A DNA stretch of 5,210 bases. Source: Thermoflexales bacterium. Lineage in GTDB: Bacteria > Chloroflexota > Anaerolineae > Fen-1058. The number at the start of each line of letters is the position of its first letter. Positions within the stretch are counted from its first letter, which is position 1. The position numbers and the translations under genes were made by a program. The notes under the pieces are model-generated. The model was not told the DNA's origin and did not search any database. It saw only the letters and a list, made by a program, of their open reading frames with translations. Below, piece after piece: positions 4,924 to 5,210 of the stretch. The stretch spans positions 1 to 5,210 of the forward strand of contig JAUQXD010000014.1 of the NCBI GenBank assembly GCA_030834835.1. Direction: 5' to 3'.

Positions 4924-5210
4924 CGTCGTCCGGCCAGGGCCGCCCGACTCGCGCGCTGTGGGCGTCGCCGCTCCAAGACTTTCTGCATGGCGATGGGCGG
5001 CTTAAGCTGATAAGCGGTGGCCGTTTCCGCAATCGCTGCCTGCAGGCGATCGAGTTCCTCTGAATGCAGGCTCTTGAGATGTTGCTGAATTTCTTCTACA
5101 GCGCGCTTTCGATCGCGGAAACTGGCACTGAACAAATCGTCATAGGCCAGGGCCAGCGTATAACGTTGCCCGGCCTGCTGCAATCTGCCCGGATCTCGAT
5201 CTTTCAGAAA
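4920..5210 (-). CDS. Unrecognised protein, C-terminal part (5' end beyond window)
   Basis: The frame is open to the right edge, giving 96 visible residues that end at a TGA overlapping the GNAT start. A TTG at 5183 is possible as a start, but the frame runs on without a stop, so I treat the gene as cut by the window. The visible part is almost wholly helical and charged: YTLALAYDDLFSASFRDR, then AVEEIQQHLKSLHSEELD and LDRLQAAIAETATAYQL. It has no cysteine or membrane segment. The end is basic (VLERRRPQRASRAALAGRR). The helix spacing would suit a coiled coil or helical bundle, perhaps an adaptor. It matches no family I know. The ATGA overlap makes it the same operon as GNAT and the maturase, so it is likely functionally linked. 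Confidence 0.65.
   Translation of the reverse strand, partial: FLKDRDPGRLQQAGQRYTLALAYDDLFSASFRDRKRAVEEIQQHLKSLHSEELDRLQAAIAETATAYQLKPPIAMQKVLERRRPQRASRAALAGRR

Noticed and set aside
1..5210. CRISPR array, tRNA, rRNA or insertion sequence
   Set aside because: No regularly spaced direct repeats, no cloverleaf-like or rRNA-like stretches, and no transposase frame were seen on either strand.

Overview
The window looks like chromosomal DNA of a GC-rich member of the Chloroflexota (green non-sulfur bacteria and relatives). The main clues are the 'VYLPVV' stretch just after the signal peptide of the first gene, a habit of secreted Chloroflexota proteins, the C-rich/G-rich palindromic intergenic repeat at the left edge, strong GGAGG ribosome binding sites, and a putative lipoprotein with a long Thr/Pro/Ser linker. 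This placement is inference from pattern recognition; no phylogenetic marker gene is present.

Left part (1-1750, + strand). A long palindromic repeat is followed by a leader and a secreted protein with a signal peptide and a predicted beta-sandwich domain (172-888), closed by a hairpin terminator. Directly after it the leader and the first ~20 codons occur again in degenerate form (955-~1115), ending in a 29-codon remnant: a decayed second copy. Both leaders keep a short hairpin whose stem shows paired base changes. Next comes a lipoprotein resembling the emfourin family of protease inhibitors (1241-1747).

Middle part (about 1640-2680, - strand). A run of small genes is read leftwards: a 54-residue ORF (2515-2679) and an 83-residue SWIM-type zinc-finger protein (2220-2471), both with near-perfect AAGGAGG sites, then two less certain ORFs (1958-2203 and 1644-1961) joined by a 4-base stop/start overlap. 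The last would overlap the end of the convergent lipoprotein gene. The upstream intergenic stretch (2680-2862) holds an 11-bp-phased direct repeat and the terminator of the next operon.

Right part (2863-5210, - strand). A tightly coupled operon encodes, in transcription order, an unrecognised protein entering from the right edge, a GNAT N-acetyltransferase, and a 514-residue radical SAM/SPASM enzyme with an N-terminal PqqD-like RiPP recognition element (RRE). Its first 55 residues carry a tandem DCAC motif, which is unusual. The set resembles a peptide-modification (RiPP-type) cassette, but no stand-alone precursor peptide is recognisable here. This operon and the DCAC motif are the best candidates for an undescribed system.
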